Shown here piece by piece: positions 16,665 through 25,661 of a DNA stretch of 25,833 nucleotides (the first letter of the stretch is position 1; every line of letters starts with the position of its first letter). The notes beneath the pieces were generated by a model. The model was not told the origin of the DNA and did no database searches. It was given only the letters and a program-made list of their open reading frames with translations. Made by a program: the position numbers and the translations under genes. Source of the DNA: CAYSYY01 sp964576115 [NCBI: uncultured Gemmatimonadota bacterium] (GTDB lineage: Bacteria > Blakebacterota > Blakebacteria > Blakebacterales); contig CAZNUA010000032.1 of the NCBI GenBank assembly GCA_964576115.1, positions 17,157 through 42,989 of the forward strand, written 5' to 3'.

Positions 16665-18107
16665 ATGAAGGTCACCTTTTACGGGGGTGCCCGGACGGTC
16701 ACGGGTTCCAAACATCTGCTGTCTGTCAACGGAAAGAGGATCCTGCTGGAGTGCGGGCTCTTTCAGGGACGCAGAGATGAAGCCCGACGGCGCAACATGG
16801 AATTTCCCTTCGACACGCTGGGGGTAGACGCCGTCATTCTCTCCCACGCCCACATCGATCATTCGGGGGCCCTGCCGGCCCTGGTGCGGTCAGGGTACGA
16901 GGGTCCGATCTGGTGCACCGGCGCCACCGCCGATCTGCTCTCGGTGCTGTTGCGCGATTCGGCCGAGATCCACGAGCGGGATATTTACCTGGTCAACAAG
17001 CACCGGCCCGAGGGAACGCCCCCGATCGAGCCCCTCTATACCATGAAGGACGTGGAGCGGACCCTGCCGCTCGTGGTCGGCATGGACTACGACGAGCAAT
17101 TCAGAGTGGCCGGTGATGTTGGAGTTATCTTTCGAGAAGCTGGACATATACTGGGTTCTTCTCAGGTACAACTTCACATAAGGAACGGCAATGAAGGCGA
17201 GCGGGATTTCCGTCTGGGTTTCACCGGCGATCTGGGCCGCGACCACCTGCCGATCCTGCGCGATCCCTACCAGATGGACGGCCTGGACGCCCTGATCATG
17301 GAGAGCACCTACGGGGATCGTCTGCACGAGCGTGGTGAAGACCTCAAGACCCGTCTGGCCAACGTGGTGAAAAGGACGGTGGAGCGGGGAGGGAAGATCA
17401 TCATTCCGGCCTTTGCGGTGGGTCGCACCCAGCGGGTGGTCTATCTGCTGCACGAACTCTTCGACGAGGGGCGGCTGCCGACCATCCCGATCTATGTCGA
17501 TTCGCCCATGGCCAGCGAAGCCACCGAGGTGTACCGGCGCCATCCCGAGTGTTTCGATACAGACGCCCTCAAACGCCAGGAAGTCGGCGATATCCTCGGT
17601 TTCAGGCGCCTGCGGTACGTGGGCAGCGTGGAGGAATCGAAACGTCTGAACGAGATGCACATTCCCTGCGTGATCATCTCCGCATCGGGCATGGCCGAGG
17701 CCGGACGCATCCTGCACCATCTCATCCACGGTGTGGATGATCCGCGCAATACAATCCTCATCGTCGGCTACTGCGCCCCGTACACCCTGGGACGCCGGCT
17801 CATGGAGCGCCAGCCGGTTGTGCGCATCTTCGGCCGGGAGTACCGCTTGCGGGCCGAGGTCGAGCATATCGGCGGTCTGTCAACCCATGCCGACCGGGAC
17901 GATCTGCTCGATTATCTGCGGGGAATGTCGTCGCCGCCCCGTACCGTCTATATCGTACACGGGGATGAACCACAAAGCCTGGCCTTCGCCGGCCACGTGC
18001 GCGGCGAGGGCTTCGACGGCGTGCAGGTGCCCCGAGAAGGGCAGACCTTCGATCTTGTGACCGGTAAGCCGGATCCGATGCCGCAGAACGAATCCGGCGA
18101 CGGGTAA
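16665..18107 (+). CDS. Metallo-beta-lactamase/beta-CASP ribonuclease (CPSF73-like)
   Basis: This is an RNA-processing zinc hydrolase of the bacterial TTHA0252-like group, 480 residues. The ATG at 16665 is preceded by GGGAG. Visible motifs are: HAHIDH (H61, H63, D65, H66) as the main metal site; AGHILGS with H161; TGDLG with D189; the beta-CASP motif A region ESTYGDR with E213; motif B SGMAEAGRILHHL (H351/H352); and motif C GGLSTHAD with H408. All zinc and catalytic positions are present. Motif 1 reads LLECG with Glu29, where Asp is usual. A patch encoding about residues 150-172, including motif 3, has far lower GC than the rest. A YhaM-like exonuclease follows after 35 bases, supporting a role in RNA turnover. 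Endo- versus exonuclease activity cannot be told from sequence. Confidence 0.92.
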   Translation: MKVTFYGGARTVTGSKHLLSVNGKRILLECGLFQGRRDEARRRNMEFPFDTLGVDAVILSHAHIDHSGALPALVRSGYEGPIWCTGATADLLSVLLRDSAEIHERDIYLVNKHRPEGTPPIEPLYTMKDVERTLPLVVGMDYDEQFRVAGDVGVIFREAGHILGSSQVQLHIRNGNEGERDFRLGFTGDLGRDHLPILRDPYQMDGLDALIMESTYGDRLHERGEDLKTRLANVVKRTVERGGKIIIPAFAVGRTQRVVYLLHELFDEGRLPTIPIYVDSPMASEATEVYRRHPECFDTDALKRQEVGDILGFRRLRYVGSVEESKRLNEMHIPCVIISASGMAEAGRILHHLIHGVDDPRNTILIVGYCAPYTLGRRLMERQPVVRIFGREYRLRAEVEHIGGLSTHADRDDLLDYLRGMSSPPRTVYIVHGDEPQSLAFAGHVRGEGFDGVQVPREGQTFDLVTGKPDPMPQNESGDG

Positions 18108-18142
18108 ACAGGGCCGGGGCAGACACGGGCCGGGAGGCTGGT

Positions 18143-19168
18143 ATGACAGGCGAACAGACTGATCTCTACCACCGCGGCGGCGGCGGCGAACACCCCGACA
18201 AAGGGCAGTATATCGAAGAGTTCGTTTCGGGCCGGACCGTGACCGGGCTCTTCGCCGTGGCCATGGTAGGCCGGCGGCTGAAAAAGGACGGTTCTCCCTT
18301 CCTGAGACTCGAACTGCAGGATCGCACCGGGCGGATCGCAGCTGTGGCCTGGGAGCACGGCCACCTGGCATCCCGTCTGGAAAACGGGACGATCCTGCGG
18401 GTCACCGGACTGGTCGGTACATATCAGGACAAGCCCCAGCTCACCGTCAGCGACATCCAGGTCGTCACCCACCGCGTTCCGGCCGAGTACTTCATGACCG
18501 AGAGCCGGGAGGGACGCGAGGAACTGGGGGCGCGTCTGGCGAAGGTGCTCGAGGGGATCGAGGACGAACACCTGATCCGGCTGCTCGATGAGATCTTCGA
18601 CGGCGAGGGTCTGCGCGAGGCCTGGCTCGAAGCACCGGCGGCCAAGAAAAAGCACCAGGCCTATCTCGGCGGTCTGGCCGAGCACAGCCTGAACATGGCC
18701 GAACATGCCCGCTGGTGCGCCGGTTTCTACCCCGAAATCAACGGCGATCTGCTCGTCACCGCGGCTCTGCTGCATGACATCGGAAAGATTTTCGAGTATC
18801 GGGTGACGACGGTTATTGATTATTCAGATACGGGCCGTCTCGAAGGTCATGTGGTGATCGGGGACCGCATGGTGCGCCGGGTCGCCGACCGGATTCCCGA
18901 TTTCCCCGCGGCGCTGAAGATGCATCTCAGCCACCTGATCCTGAGTCATCAGGGGCGGTTGGAATACGGCTCGCCGGTCCTGCCGAAGACCCTCGAGGCG
19001 CTGGTGCTCTATGCCCTCGATCTGCTCGATTCCCGGGTCGCGGCCTACCGCGACATCCGGGAGAGCCACCGGGGCGAGAAACGGACCTGGAGCGATTACG
19101 ACCGGCTCGAAGAACGCTTCTGGTTTCTCGGTCTCGATGGCGACGAAGACGCGGACGGGGGCGACTGA
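18143..19168 (+). CDS. OB-fold/HD-domain 3'-5' exoribonuclease, YhaM-like
   Basis: This 341-residue protein joins an N-terminal OB-fold nucleic-acid-binding domain (about 28-112, with LQDRTGRIAAVAWEHG) to a C-terminal HD domain (about 165-320). The architecture is that of Bacillus YhaM, a 3'-5' exoribonuclease. Metal-binding candidates are H181 (GGLAEHSLNM), H211-D212 (LLHDIGK), H236, H265 and H269 (LILSHQGRLEYGSP), and D293. The sequence from SHQG to EALVLYALDLLDSRV is characteristic of the family. ATG 18143 follows GGGAGG. The first 22 residues are Gly/His-rich and likely disordered. The acidic C-terminus (GDEDADGGD) is not part of the core fold. Confidence 0.87.
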   Translation: MTGEQTDLYHRGGGGEHPDKGQYIEEFVSGRTVTGLFAVAMVGRRLKKDGSPFLRLELQDRTGRIAAVAWEHGHLASRLENGTILRVTGLVGTYQDKPQLTVSDIQVVTHRVPAEYFMTESREGREELGARLAKVLEGIEDEHLIRLLDEIFDGEGLREAWLEAPAAKKKHQAYLGGLAEHSLNMAEHARWCAGFYPEINGDLLVTAALLHDIGKIFEYRVTTVIDYSDTGRLEGHVVIGDRMVRRVADRIPDFPAALKMHLSHLILSHQGRLEYGSPVLPKTLEALVLYALDLLDSRVAAYRDIRESHRGEKRTWSDYDRLEERFWFLGLDGDEDADGGD

Positions 19169-19228
19169 CACCGGCTCCGGTCCCGGATCGCAGCAGTCCT
19201 CAGGCTCCAGAAGAGAGAAGGTTGAGCA

Positions 19229-21604
19229 GTGGCAGAACCGGCACGGCAGCAGTCTCTTGTGGTGGTCGAATCGCCGGCCAAAGCGCGAACCATCGAAAGG
19301 TATCTGGGACCGGGCTTCACCGTCCTGGCCAGTATGGGCCACGTGCGCGATCTGCCGAAGAAGGAGCTGGGCGTCGATCTCGAGGGGGGCACCTTCGAAC
19401 CGAAGTACGTCTCGTTGCGCTCCAAAGCCAAGGTCGTCAAAGCTCTGCGGACGGCCGCCGAGGCCTCCGATACGATCTTCCTGGCCACCGACCCCGACCG
19501 CGAGGGTGAAGCCATTGCCTGGCATGTGGCCGAGTTGCTGGGAGGGAAGGGAACCCCGGCCGGGGAACGCTTCCGCCGCCTGAGTTTCAACGAAATCACC
19601 CGTACGGCCGTCACGGAAGCCCTGGAAGCCACCACGGATGTGGACCGGCGGAAGGTCGAGGCCCAGAAGGCGCGGCGGGTTCTCGACCGCCTGGTGGGCT
19701 ACCAGATCAGCCCCATCCTCTGGAAGGGGCTCTACCGCGGTCTTTCGGCGGGTCGGGTGCAGAGCGTGGCCCTGCGCCTGATCTGCGAGCGCGAGGCCGA
19801 GATAGAGGCCTTCGAGTCCGAGGAGTACTGGACCCTCGAAGCGCTCTTCGCTACCACCCCTGCGGATGGAAGCGCAGAGGTCGTGTACTCCGCCACGCTG
19901 GAAAAAATCGACGGCACAAAGGCGAAGATCGGCTCCGAGTCTGAAGCCGACACCCTGCTCGAACGGGCCCGTGGGGAGAGCTACGCCATAGCGGCCATCG
20001 AGAAGAAAGCCCGCCGGCGCAACCCGCCGCCGCCCTTCATTACCAGCACCCTGCAGCAGGAGGCCGCCCGCAAGCTGGGGTATTCGGCCAAACGCACCAT
20101 GAGCCTGGCCCAGCAGCTCTACGAGGGAATCGACATTCCCGGTGAGGGACCGACCGGATTGATCACCTATATGCGGACCGACTCGGTCCGGATCGCCGAT
20201 TCGGCCCTGGAGTCCGCTCGAGCGTACATCGAGGACGAGTACGGGAAAGCTTACCTGCCCGCCAAGCCGCGGCGGTTCCGCAGCGCGAAGGGAGCCCAGG
20301 ACGCTCATGAGGCGATCCGTCCGACCGGTCTCAACCGCCCGCCGGCTCGCACCCGTGCCTACCTGAACCGCGATCAACTGCGGCTCTACGAACTGATCTG
20401 GAAGCGTTTTCTGGCCAGCCAGATGAATCCGGCCGAGATCGAACAGACGGCGGTACTCACCACGGGCGGAGCGTTCGAATTCAAGAGCACCGGTTCGGTG
20501 GTGGTCTTTCCCGGGTACCTGGCGGTCTACCGCGAGGGCACCGATGAAGGCGAAGATGGTGAAGGGGAACGCAACGGTTCTGTCGAGAGAGGCAAGGGTT
20601 CGGGGGGCGACAGGGAACTCCCGCCCGGTCTCGAGCAGGGGGCGGGGGCCGAGTTGCGCGAGCTGGAGGGCGAACAGCATTTCACCCGGCCGCCGGCCCG
20701 TTTCACCGAGGCCAGCCTGGTCAAGGAACTCGAAGCCGACGGGATCGGCCGTCCCTCGACCTATGCCCAGATCATCAGTGTCCTGCTCGATCGGCGCTAC
20801 GTGGAACGCGAGCGAGCCTCGCTGCTGCCGACCGATCTGGGCCGGATCGTCAACGACCTGCTCAGCGAACTGTTCCCCGACATCATCCAGGTGGAATTCA
20901 CCGCCGGAATGGAAGCGGAACTCGACCGGATAGAGTCGGGCGAGGACGATTTCCTGGCTGTCATGCGGGATTTCTACGAGCCCTTTGCGGAGGATCTCAC
21001 AAAGGCCCCCGAACGGGTCGGCGAGATCATGGAGCAGATCCGGGCCGCGCTGATGAAACGCTGCGAGATCGAAGAGATCCCCGACTGCCCGGCCGAGGGT
21101 TGCGACGGGATGATGTACCTGCGCTTCGGCCGCAACGGCTGGTTCTGGACCTGCCGGAACTGGCCGAAGTGCAAGGGCACGGCCCCCTTCGAGTGTGCCG
21201 ACGGATCCGGGGGCGAAGGCGAGGGGCACGGGGAGGAACCGGAGGTCGACGTGGTCTGCCCCGAATGCGGAGCCGCCATGGTCGTCAAACGGGGTCGCTT
21301 CGGCCGTTTTCTGGCCTGCAGCCGATACCCCGACTGCAAGGGCTCATTGCCGCTGCTGATCGGCGTCGACTGTCCGGAGTGCGGCCAACCGCTGGCCGAG
21401 AAGAGAACCCGCAAGGGGAAGACCTTCTGGGGCTGCAGCGGCTATCCGGAATGCGATTTCGCCACCTGGAACAAGCCGGTTGCCCGGGCCTGTCCGACCT
21501 GCGGTCATCCCTTCCTTGAGGAAAAGACCACCAAGAAGGAGGGGCACCACCTCGCCTGCCCGAAGTGCAGGAGTATCTATGACCCCGACCGCCTCGAGGA
21601 ATAA
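19229..21604 (+). CDS. topA: DNA topoisomerase I (type IA)
   Basis: This enzyme relaxes negatively supercoiled DNA through a 5'-phosphotyrosine intermediate. The start is GTG 19229, 7 bases after GAGAAGG. In the 791 residues, the TOPRIM domain has E14 (VVESPAKA) and the acidic triad D88, D90 and E92 (ATDPDREGEAIAWH). The active-site Tyr is Y314 in GLITYMRTDSVRI. Other family blocks are GLSAGRVQSVALRL (171-184) and DAHEAIRPT (358-366). The C-terminus carries four four-Cys zinc ribbons: C620/625/642/648, C677/680/697/703, C715/718/736/742 and C755/758/777/780. A low-complexity Glu/Gly-rich insert (about 436-475) interrupts the core between conserved segments. The last 26 bases overlap xerC. Confidence 0.97.
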   Translation: MAEPARQQSLVVVESPAKARTIERYLGPGFTVLASMGHVRDLPKKELGVDLEGGTFEPKYVSLRSKAKVVKALRTAAEASDTIFLATDPDREGEAIAWHVAELLGGKGTPAGERFRRLSFNEITRTAVTEALEATTDVDRRKVEAQKARRVLDRLVGYQISPILWKGLYRGLSAGRVQSVALRLICEREAEIEAFESEEYWTLEALFATTPADGSAEVVYSATLEKIDGTKAKIGSESEADTLLERARGESYAIAAIEKKARRRNPPPPFITSTLQQEAARKLGYSAKRTMSLAQQLYEGIDIPGEGPTGLITYMRTDSVRIADSALESARAYIEDEYGKAYLPAKPRRFRSAKGAQDAHEAIRPTGLNRPPARTRAYLNRDQLRLYELIWKRFLASQMNPAEIEQTAVLTTGGAFEFKSTGSVVVFPGYLAVYREGTDEGEDGEGERNGSVERGKGSGGDRELPPGLEQGAGAELRELEGEQHFTRPPARFTEASLVKELEADGIGRPSTYAQIISVLLDRRYVERERASLLPTDLGRIVNDLLSELFPDIIQVEFTAGMEAELDRIESGEDDFLAVMRDFYEPFAEDLTKAPERVGEIMEQIRAALMKRCEIEEIPDCPAEGCDGMMYLRFGRNGWFWTCRNWPKCKGTAPFECADGSGGEGEGHGEEPEVDVVCPECGAAMVVKRGRFGRFLACSRYPDCKGSLPLLIGVDCPECGQPLAEKRTRKGKTFWGCSGYPECDFATWNKPVARACPTCGHPFLEEKTTKKEGHHLACPKCRSIYDPDRLEE

Positions 21605-22595
21605 CGTTCCCCTGCGCGAGCTCTGCGGGGCTTTCGGCGAGTATCTGAGCACCGTCCGGGATCTCTCGCCTCACACCGTCACAGCGTACGTGCGCGATGT
21701 GCGCCAGTTCGCGGCCTGGGCCAAGTCGGTCAGGGGCGCCGAGCCCCGACCGGTCGAGGTGGATCACATTCTGCTGCGATCCTTTCTGGGCACTCTGCGG
21801 CGCCGGGGATACGCGCCGCGCACCGTGGGGCGAAAACTCGCCAGTCTGCGAGCCTTCTGGCGCTGGATGCTCGGGGCGGGGGTGGTGGATGAAGATCCGG
21901 CCTCGCTCCTGCACACTCCCCGCACGCCGCGCCGCCTGCCCGTATTCCTCTCCCGGGCCGAGATGGATGCCGCCCTGCGTACCGCCGGGCCCGCCGCCGG
22001 GACCGATTTCGCCTCTGTCCGCGCCCGGGCCCTGATCGAGTTTCTCTATTCGACCGGGATCCGGCTCTCCGAACTGACCGGGCTGGACTGCAACGCGGTC
22101 GATCCCGAGGAGAGGACGGTCCGGGTCAGCGGTAAGGGCCGCAAGGAGCGGATCGTACCGGTTGGGCAGATGGCTCTGGACGCGCTCGAGACGTGGCTCG
22201 GGTCACGAGCCGGACTGTTGAGCCGCACGGGCCGACGTGACGAAACGGCCCTCTGGCTCAACCGCCGCGGTGAGCGCCTGAGCCCGCGGGGGGTGCAGCG
22301 TATCGTGCGCGCCGAGCTGCGCCAGGTGAGCGAGCGGGCCCGTCTGAGCCCGCACGTCATCCGGCATTCATTCGCCACACACCTGCTCGATGCCGGAGCC
22401 GATCTGCGGGCTGTGCAGGAGCTGCTCGGTCACGAGAGCCTTTCCACAACGCAGATCTACACGCACCTTACCACCGATCGCCTCAAAGAGGTATACCGTC
22501 AGGCTCACCCCCGGTCCGAGGGCGAGTACCGCTGCGACCGGCCGGGCGGAGAGCGTGCTGCGGACGAACGCAAAGAACAGCCGGCCGACGGCTGA
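21579..22595 (+). CDS. xerC: Tyrosine recombinase XerC/XerD-type
   Basis: This recombinase would resolve chromosome dimers at a dif site. ATG 21579 is chosen because AGGAG lies 5 bases upstream and the protein then begins just before the SAM-like N-terminal DNA-binding domain (about 10-105). The frame extends further upstream inside topA but without such support. In the 338 residues the catalytic set is complete: R162 (TGIRLSEL), K186 (GKGRKER), H259 and R262 ([14 protein letters not shown]), H285 ([15 protein letters not shown]) and nucleophile Y294. The tail after residue 310 (about 28 charged residues) is longer than usual. The symbol rests on its place between topA and hslV; a XerD-type or single Xer role is possible. 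The start lies within topA, in a different frame. Confidence 0.92.
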   Translation: MTPTASRNNVPLRELCGAFGEYLSTVRDLSPHTVTAYVRDVRQFAAWAKSVRGAEPRPVEVDHILLRSFLGTLRRRGYAPRTVGRKLASLRAFWRWMLGAGVVDEDPASLLHTPRTPRRLPVFLSRAEMDAALRTAGPAAGTDFASVRARALIEFLYSTGIRLSELTGLDCNAVDPEERTVRVSGKGRKERIVPVGQMALDALETWLGSRAGLLSRTGRRDETALWLNRRGERLSPRGVQRIVRAELRQVSERARLSPHVIRHSFATHLLDAGADLRAVQELLGHESLSTTQIYTHLTTDRLKEVYRQAHPRSEGEYRCDRPGGERAADERKEQPADG

Positions 22596-22611
22596 AAGGA
22601 TACGGGTCAGA

Positions 22612-23163
22612 ATGCGAGTCAGATCGACCACAATTATCGGCGTCGTTCGCGACGGTCGGGCCGCCCTGGGCGGCGACGGACAGGTCACCTTCGGCGAGAC
22701 GATCATGAAGCACGGCAGCACCAAGATACGTCGTCTGGGCGACGGCCGGGTACTGGCCGGGTTCGCCGGGGCGGCGGCCGACGCCCTGACCCTGTTCGAA
22801 CGTTTCGAGGAGAAGCTCGAGAGCTATAAGGGCAACCTGCAGCGGGCGGTGGTCGAACTGGCCAAGGACTGGCGGACCGACCGCTTTCTGCGCCGGCTCG
22901 AGGCTCTGCTGGTCTGTCTGGATACCGAGCGGGCTTTCGTCATTTCGGGAACCGGCGATATCGTCGAGCCCGATGACGGTATCGTGGCCATCGGGTCGGG
23001 CGGTTCGTACGCTCTGGCGGCGGCCCGCGCCCACTTTGAATGCCGTCCCGACGCCGACCTGGCGGACCTGGTCGAGAGCTCGATGCGGATCGCGGCAGCG
23101 ATCTGTCCCTATACGAACGACAGCGTGACTGTCATGACCCTGCCCGAGGGAGATGAAGCGTGA
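22612..23163 (+). CDS. hslV: ATP-dependent protease peptidase subunit HslV (ClpQ)
   Basis: HslV is the proteasome-like peptidase of the HslUV complex, forming a double hexamer whose active Thr is exposed by processing. ATG 22612 gives a 183-residue protein starting [11 protein letters not shown]; removal of MRVRS would leave T6 as the N-terminal nucleophile. Family blocks [50 protein letters not shown] and [15 protein letters not shown] are all present. AAAGGA (22595-22600) overlaps the end of xerC. The stop overlaps the hslU GTG as GTGA, coupling synthesis of the two partners. Confidence 0.97.
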   Translation: MRVRSTTIIGVVRDGRAALGGDGQVTFGETIMKHGSTKIRRLGDGRVLAGFAGAAADALTLFERFEEKLESYKGNLQRAVVELAKDWRTDRFLRRLEALLVCLDTERAFVISGTGDIVEPDDGIVAIGSGGSYALAAARAHFECRPDADLADLVESSMRIAAAICPYTNDSVTVMTLPEGDEA

Positions 23164-24626
23164 ATCCAGAATCCGACATTGCGCGAGAAATGACTCCCCG
23201 GCAGATCGTCGAGGCCCTCGATCGGTTCGTCATCGGTCAGGATGACGCCAAGCGGGCGGTGGCGATCGCCCTGCGCAACCGCTGGCGGCGCCTGCAGGTG
23301 CCCGAGGAACTACGCGAGGAGATCGTACCCAACAACATCATCCTGATCGGCCCCACCGGGGTCGGCAAGACCGAGATCAGCCGTCGTCTGGCCTCGCTGG
23401 CGAAAGCCCCCTTCATCAAAGTCGAAGCCAGCAAGTTCACCGAAGTCGGGTACGTCGGCCGGGACGTGGAATCGATGGTCCGCGACCTGACCGATCTGGC
23501 CGTCGATATGGTCAAGTCGGAGTTTCTGGCCGAGGTTCAGGAGCCGGCTGCCCGTCATGCCGAAGAACGTATCCTCGACCTGCTCCTGCCCAGACGCCCT
23601 CCGGCGAGACCCTCCCCCCCGGCCGGCTTTCAGCTCCCATCCCCCGGCGGCCCGACGAGCGGAACAGAGCCGGGAAGACCGGGACCGGAGACTGCAGCGA
23701 GCGGACCGGACGCCGCGGAGAGCGCCGAGGAGTCGTGGGAACGCACCCGCGAGAAACTGCGCCGTCAGCTCGAGAGCGGGGCTCTCGACGCACGAGAAGT
23801 CGAGATCGAAATGCCCGCCGATCAGCATCCGATGGTCTCGATCCTGGGACCGGTGGGGCTCGAAGAGATGGGAGTCAACATCTCCGAACTCTTCTCCAAT
23901 ATCATGCCCCAGAAGAGCAAAGCCCGCCGGGTGACGGTGGCCGAAGCCCGCCGCCTGCTCCAGCAGCAGGAGGCGCAGAAGCTGATCGACATGGACAAGG
24001 TCGTCACCGAAGCTCTGCGCCGGGTCCAGCAGAGCGGGATCGTCTTCCTGGACGAACTCGACAAGGTGGCCGCGGCCGACCGCGGGAGCGAGTACGGCGG
24101 ACCCGATGTGAGCCGTGAGGGAGTACAGCGCGACCTGCTGCCGGTGGTCGAGGGCTCGACGGTGGCAACCAAGTACGGCATGGTCAAGACCGATCACATT
24201 CTCTTTATCGCCGCCGGTGCTTTTCACATCGCCAAGCCGAGCGATCTGATACCCGAGCTGCAGGGGCGCTTCCCGATCCGGGTAGAGATGAACAGTCTGA
24301 CGACCGCCGATTTCGTGCGGATCCTCACCGAACCGGAGAACGCTCTGATCAAACAGTACACCGCCCTGCTGGCGACCGAGGGGGTAGCTCTCACCTTCGC
24401 CTCCGATGCGATCGAGGAAATCGCCCGGGCCGCCAGCCTGGCCAACGAGCAGGCCGAGGATATCGGTGCCCGGCGCCTGCATACCATTCTGACTCTACTG
24501 CTCGAGCAGACTCTCTACGAGGTGCCCGAGAGCGGACAGAAGAAATACACCGTCGCGGCGGACGACGTCCGAGACCGCCTCGATGACATCATCGCCGACG
24601 AGGACCTGAGCCGGTACATTCTCTGA
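23160..24626 (+). CDS. hslU: ATP-dependent protease ATPase subunit HslU (ClpY)
   Basis: HslU is the AAA+ unfoldase that feeds proteins into HslV. The start is GTG 23160, overlapping hslV, with GGGAG just upstream. Of 488 residues, the Walker [10 protein letters not shown] lies at 64-72 and the pore-loop motif GYVG at 97-100. The inserted I domain spans about 110-240, followed by Walker [10 protein letters not shown] at 294-302. The C-terminus EDLSRYIL is the conserved tail that docks into HslV to activate it. The protein is some 45 residues longer than the E. coli form, mainly from a Pro/Gly/Ser-rich stretch in the I domain (about 144-190). The last codon and stop lie in a 20-base tandem duplication. 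Confidence 0.97.
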   Translation: MNPESDIAREMTPRQIVEALDRFVIGQDDAKRAVAIALRNRWRRLQVPEELREEIVPNNIILIGPTGVGKTEISRRLASLAKAPFIKVEASKFTEVGYVGRDVESMVRDLTDLAVDMVKSEFLAEVQEPAARHAEERILDLLLPRRPPARPSPPAGFQLPSPGGPTSGTEPGRPGPETAASGPDAAESAEESWERTREKLRRQLESGALDAREVEIEMPADQHPMVSILGPVGLEEMGVNISELFSNIMPQKSKARRVTVAEARRLLQQQEAQKLIDMDKVVTEALRRVQQSGIVFLDELDKVAAADRGSEYGGPDVSREGVQRDLLPVVEGSTVATKYGMVKTDHILFIAAGAFHIAKPSDLIPELQGRFPIRVEMNSLTTADFVRILTEPENALIKQYTALLATEGVALTFASDAIEEIARAASLANEQAEDIGARRLHTILTLLLEQTLYEVPESGQKKYTVAADDVRDRLDDIIADEDLSRYIL

Positions 24627-24660
24627 CGGGGCACATCCACCTCTGACGGGGCACATCCAC
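24621..24660 (+). repeat. Perfect 20-base tandem duplication at the hslU 3' end
   Basis: CTCTGACGGGGCACATCCAC occurs twice, back to back with no mismatch. The first copy includes the last sense codon (CTC) and the TGA stop of hslU, so the protein is unchanged. The second copy lies in the gap before argF. It may be a recent slippage event; no hairpin or regulatory role is apparent. Confidence 0.9.
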
Positions 24661-24743
24661 GACCGGTACCGGCGCGGTTCCGAACCCGGCCGACCGGGGC
24701 CCGGTTGCCGAAACGGGATCCGGGACTGCGAAAGGAACGTCCG

Positions 24744-25661
24744 ATGGCTGAGCACAAGGATTTTCTGCATCTGACCGATCGCACCCGCGAGGAAATTCTC
24801 GAGACCCTCGAGCTGGCCATCGCGATCAAGACCGATCTGAAGGCCGGGACGCCGAACCGGGCTCTGGCAGGCAAGACCCTGGCCATGGTTTTCCAGAAGC
24901 CCTCGGCCAGGACCCGGGTCTCGTTCGAGGTGGGTACCTTCCAGCTCGGCGGTCACGCCCTCTATCTGGGGCCGGCCGACATCGGACTGGGAAAGCGGGA
25001 GGCGGTGTCCGATATCGCCCGGGTGCTGGCCCGCTATAACGACGGGATCATGGCCCGCGTCTATGCCCACGAGCACGTCCTCGAACTGGCCGAGTACTCC
25101 TCGGTACCGGTCATCAACGGCTTGACGGATCTCAATCACCCCTGCCAGCTCATGGCCGACCTGCAGACGATCCTCGAGCACAAGGGCAGGGTGGAGGACC
25201 TGAAGGTGGCCTTCGTCGGCGACGGCAACAATCTCTGCAACTCCTGGCTCAACGCCTCTTCCCGGCTCGATTTTTCCTTCGCCTTCGCAGTACCCGAGGG
25301 CTATGAGCCCGACCGGGAGATCTGGGATCGGGCGGCGGGCGCCAACGCAAACGTGACCCGTTTCACCGATCCGAGGGAAGCGGTGGCGGGAGCCGATGTG
25401 ATCTATACCGACACCTGGACCAGCATGGGGCAGGAAGAGGAAGCCGAGGAGCGACGGCGGGCCTTCCAGGGCTACACCGTGGACAGTTCACTCGTGTCCG
25501 GAGCGGCCGGGGATGTGATCGTGCTGCACTGTCTGCCGGCCCACCGCGGCGAGGAGATCACCGACGAGGTGATCGACGGACCGCATTCGGTCGTCTTCGA
25601 CGAAGCCGAAAACCGTCTGCATGCTCAGAAGGCGATCATGGTCCAGCTCATGGGAGAGTAA
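24744..25661 (+). CDS. argF: Ornithine carbamoyltransferase
   Basis: This enzyme makes citrulline from ornithine and carbamoyl phosphate in arginine biosynthesis, in the cytoplasm. ATG 24744, 7 bases after AAAGGA, gives 305 residues, a normal length; the frame extends to a TTG at 24705 but without a ribosome site. The carbamoyl-phosphate motif is S54-ARTR (54-58), HPCQ is at 132-135, the ornithine-loop sequence DTWTSMGQE at 223-231, and the active Cys is C263 in HCLPAHRG. These favour ornithine over aspartate or acetylornithine as substrate. It lies 117 bases after hslU, with no clear terminator or promoter between, so co-transcription is possible. A catabolic (arcB-like) role is less likely, because no deiminase or kinase gene is nearby in the window. 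Confidence 0.95.
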   Translation: MAEHKDFLHLTDRTREEILETLELAIAIKTDLKAGTPNRALAGKTLAMVFQKPSARTRVSFEVGTFQLGGHALYLGPADIGLGKREAVSDIARVLARYNDGIMARVYAHEHVLELAEYSSVPVINGLTDLNHPCQLMADLQTILEHKGRVEDLKVAFVGDGNNLCNSWLNASSRLDFSFAFAVPEGYEPDREIWDRAAGANANVTRFTDPREAVAGADVIYTDTWTSMGQEEEAEERRRAFQGYTVDSSLVSGAAGDVIVLHCLPAHRGEEITDEVIDGPHSVVFDEAENRLHAQKAIMVQLMGE

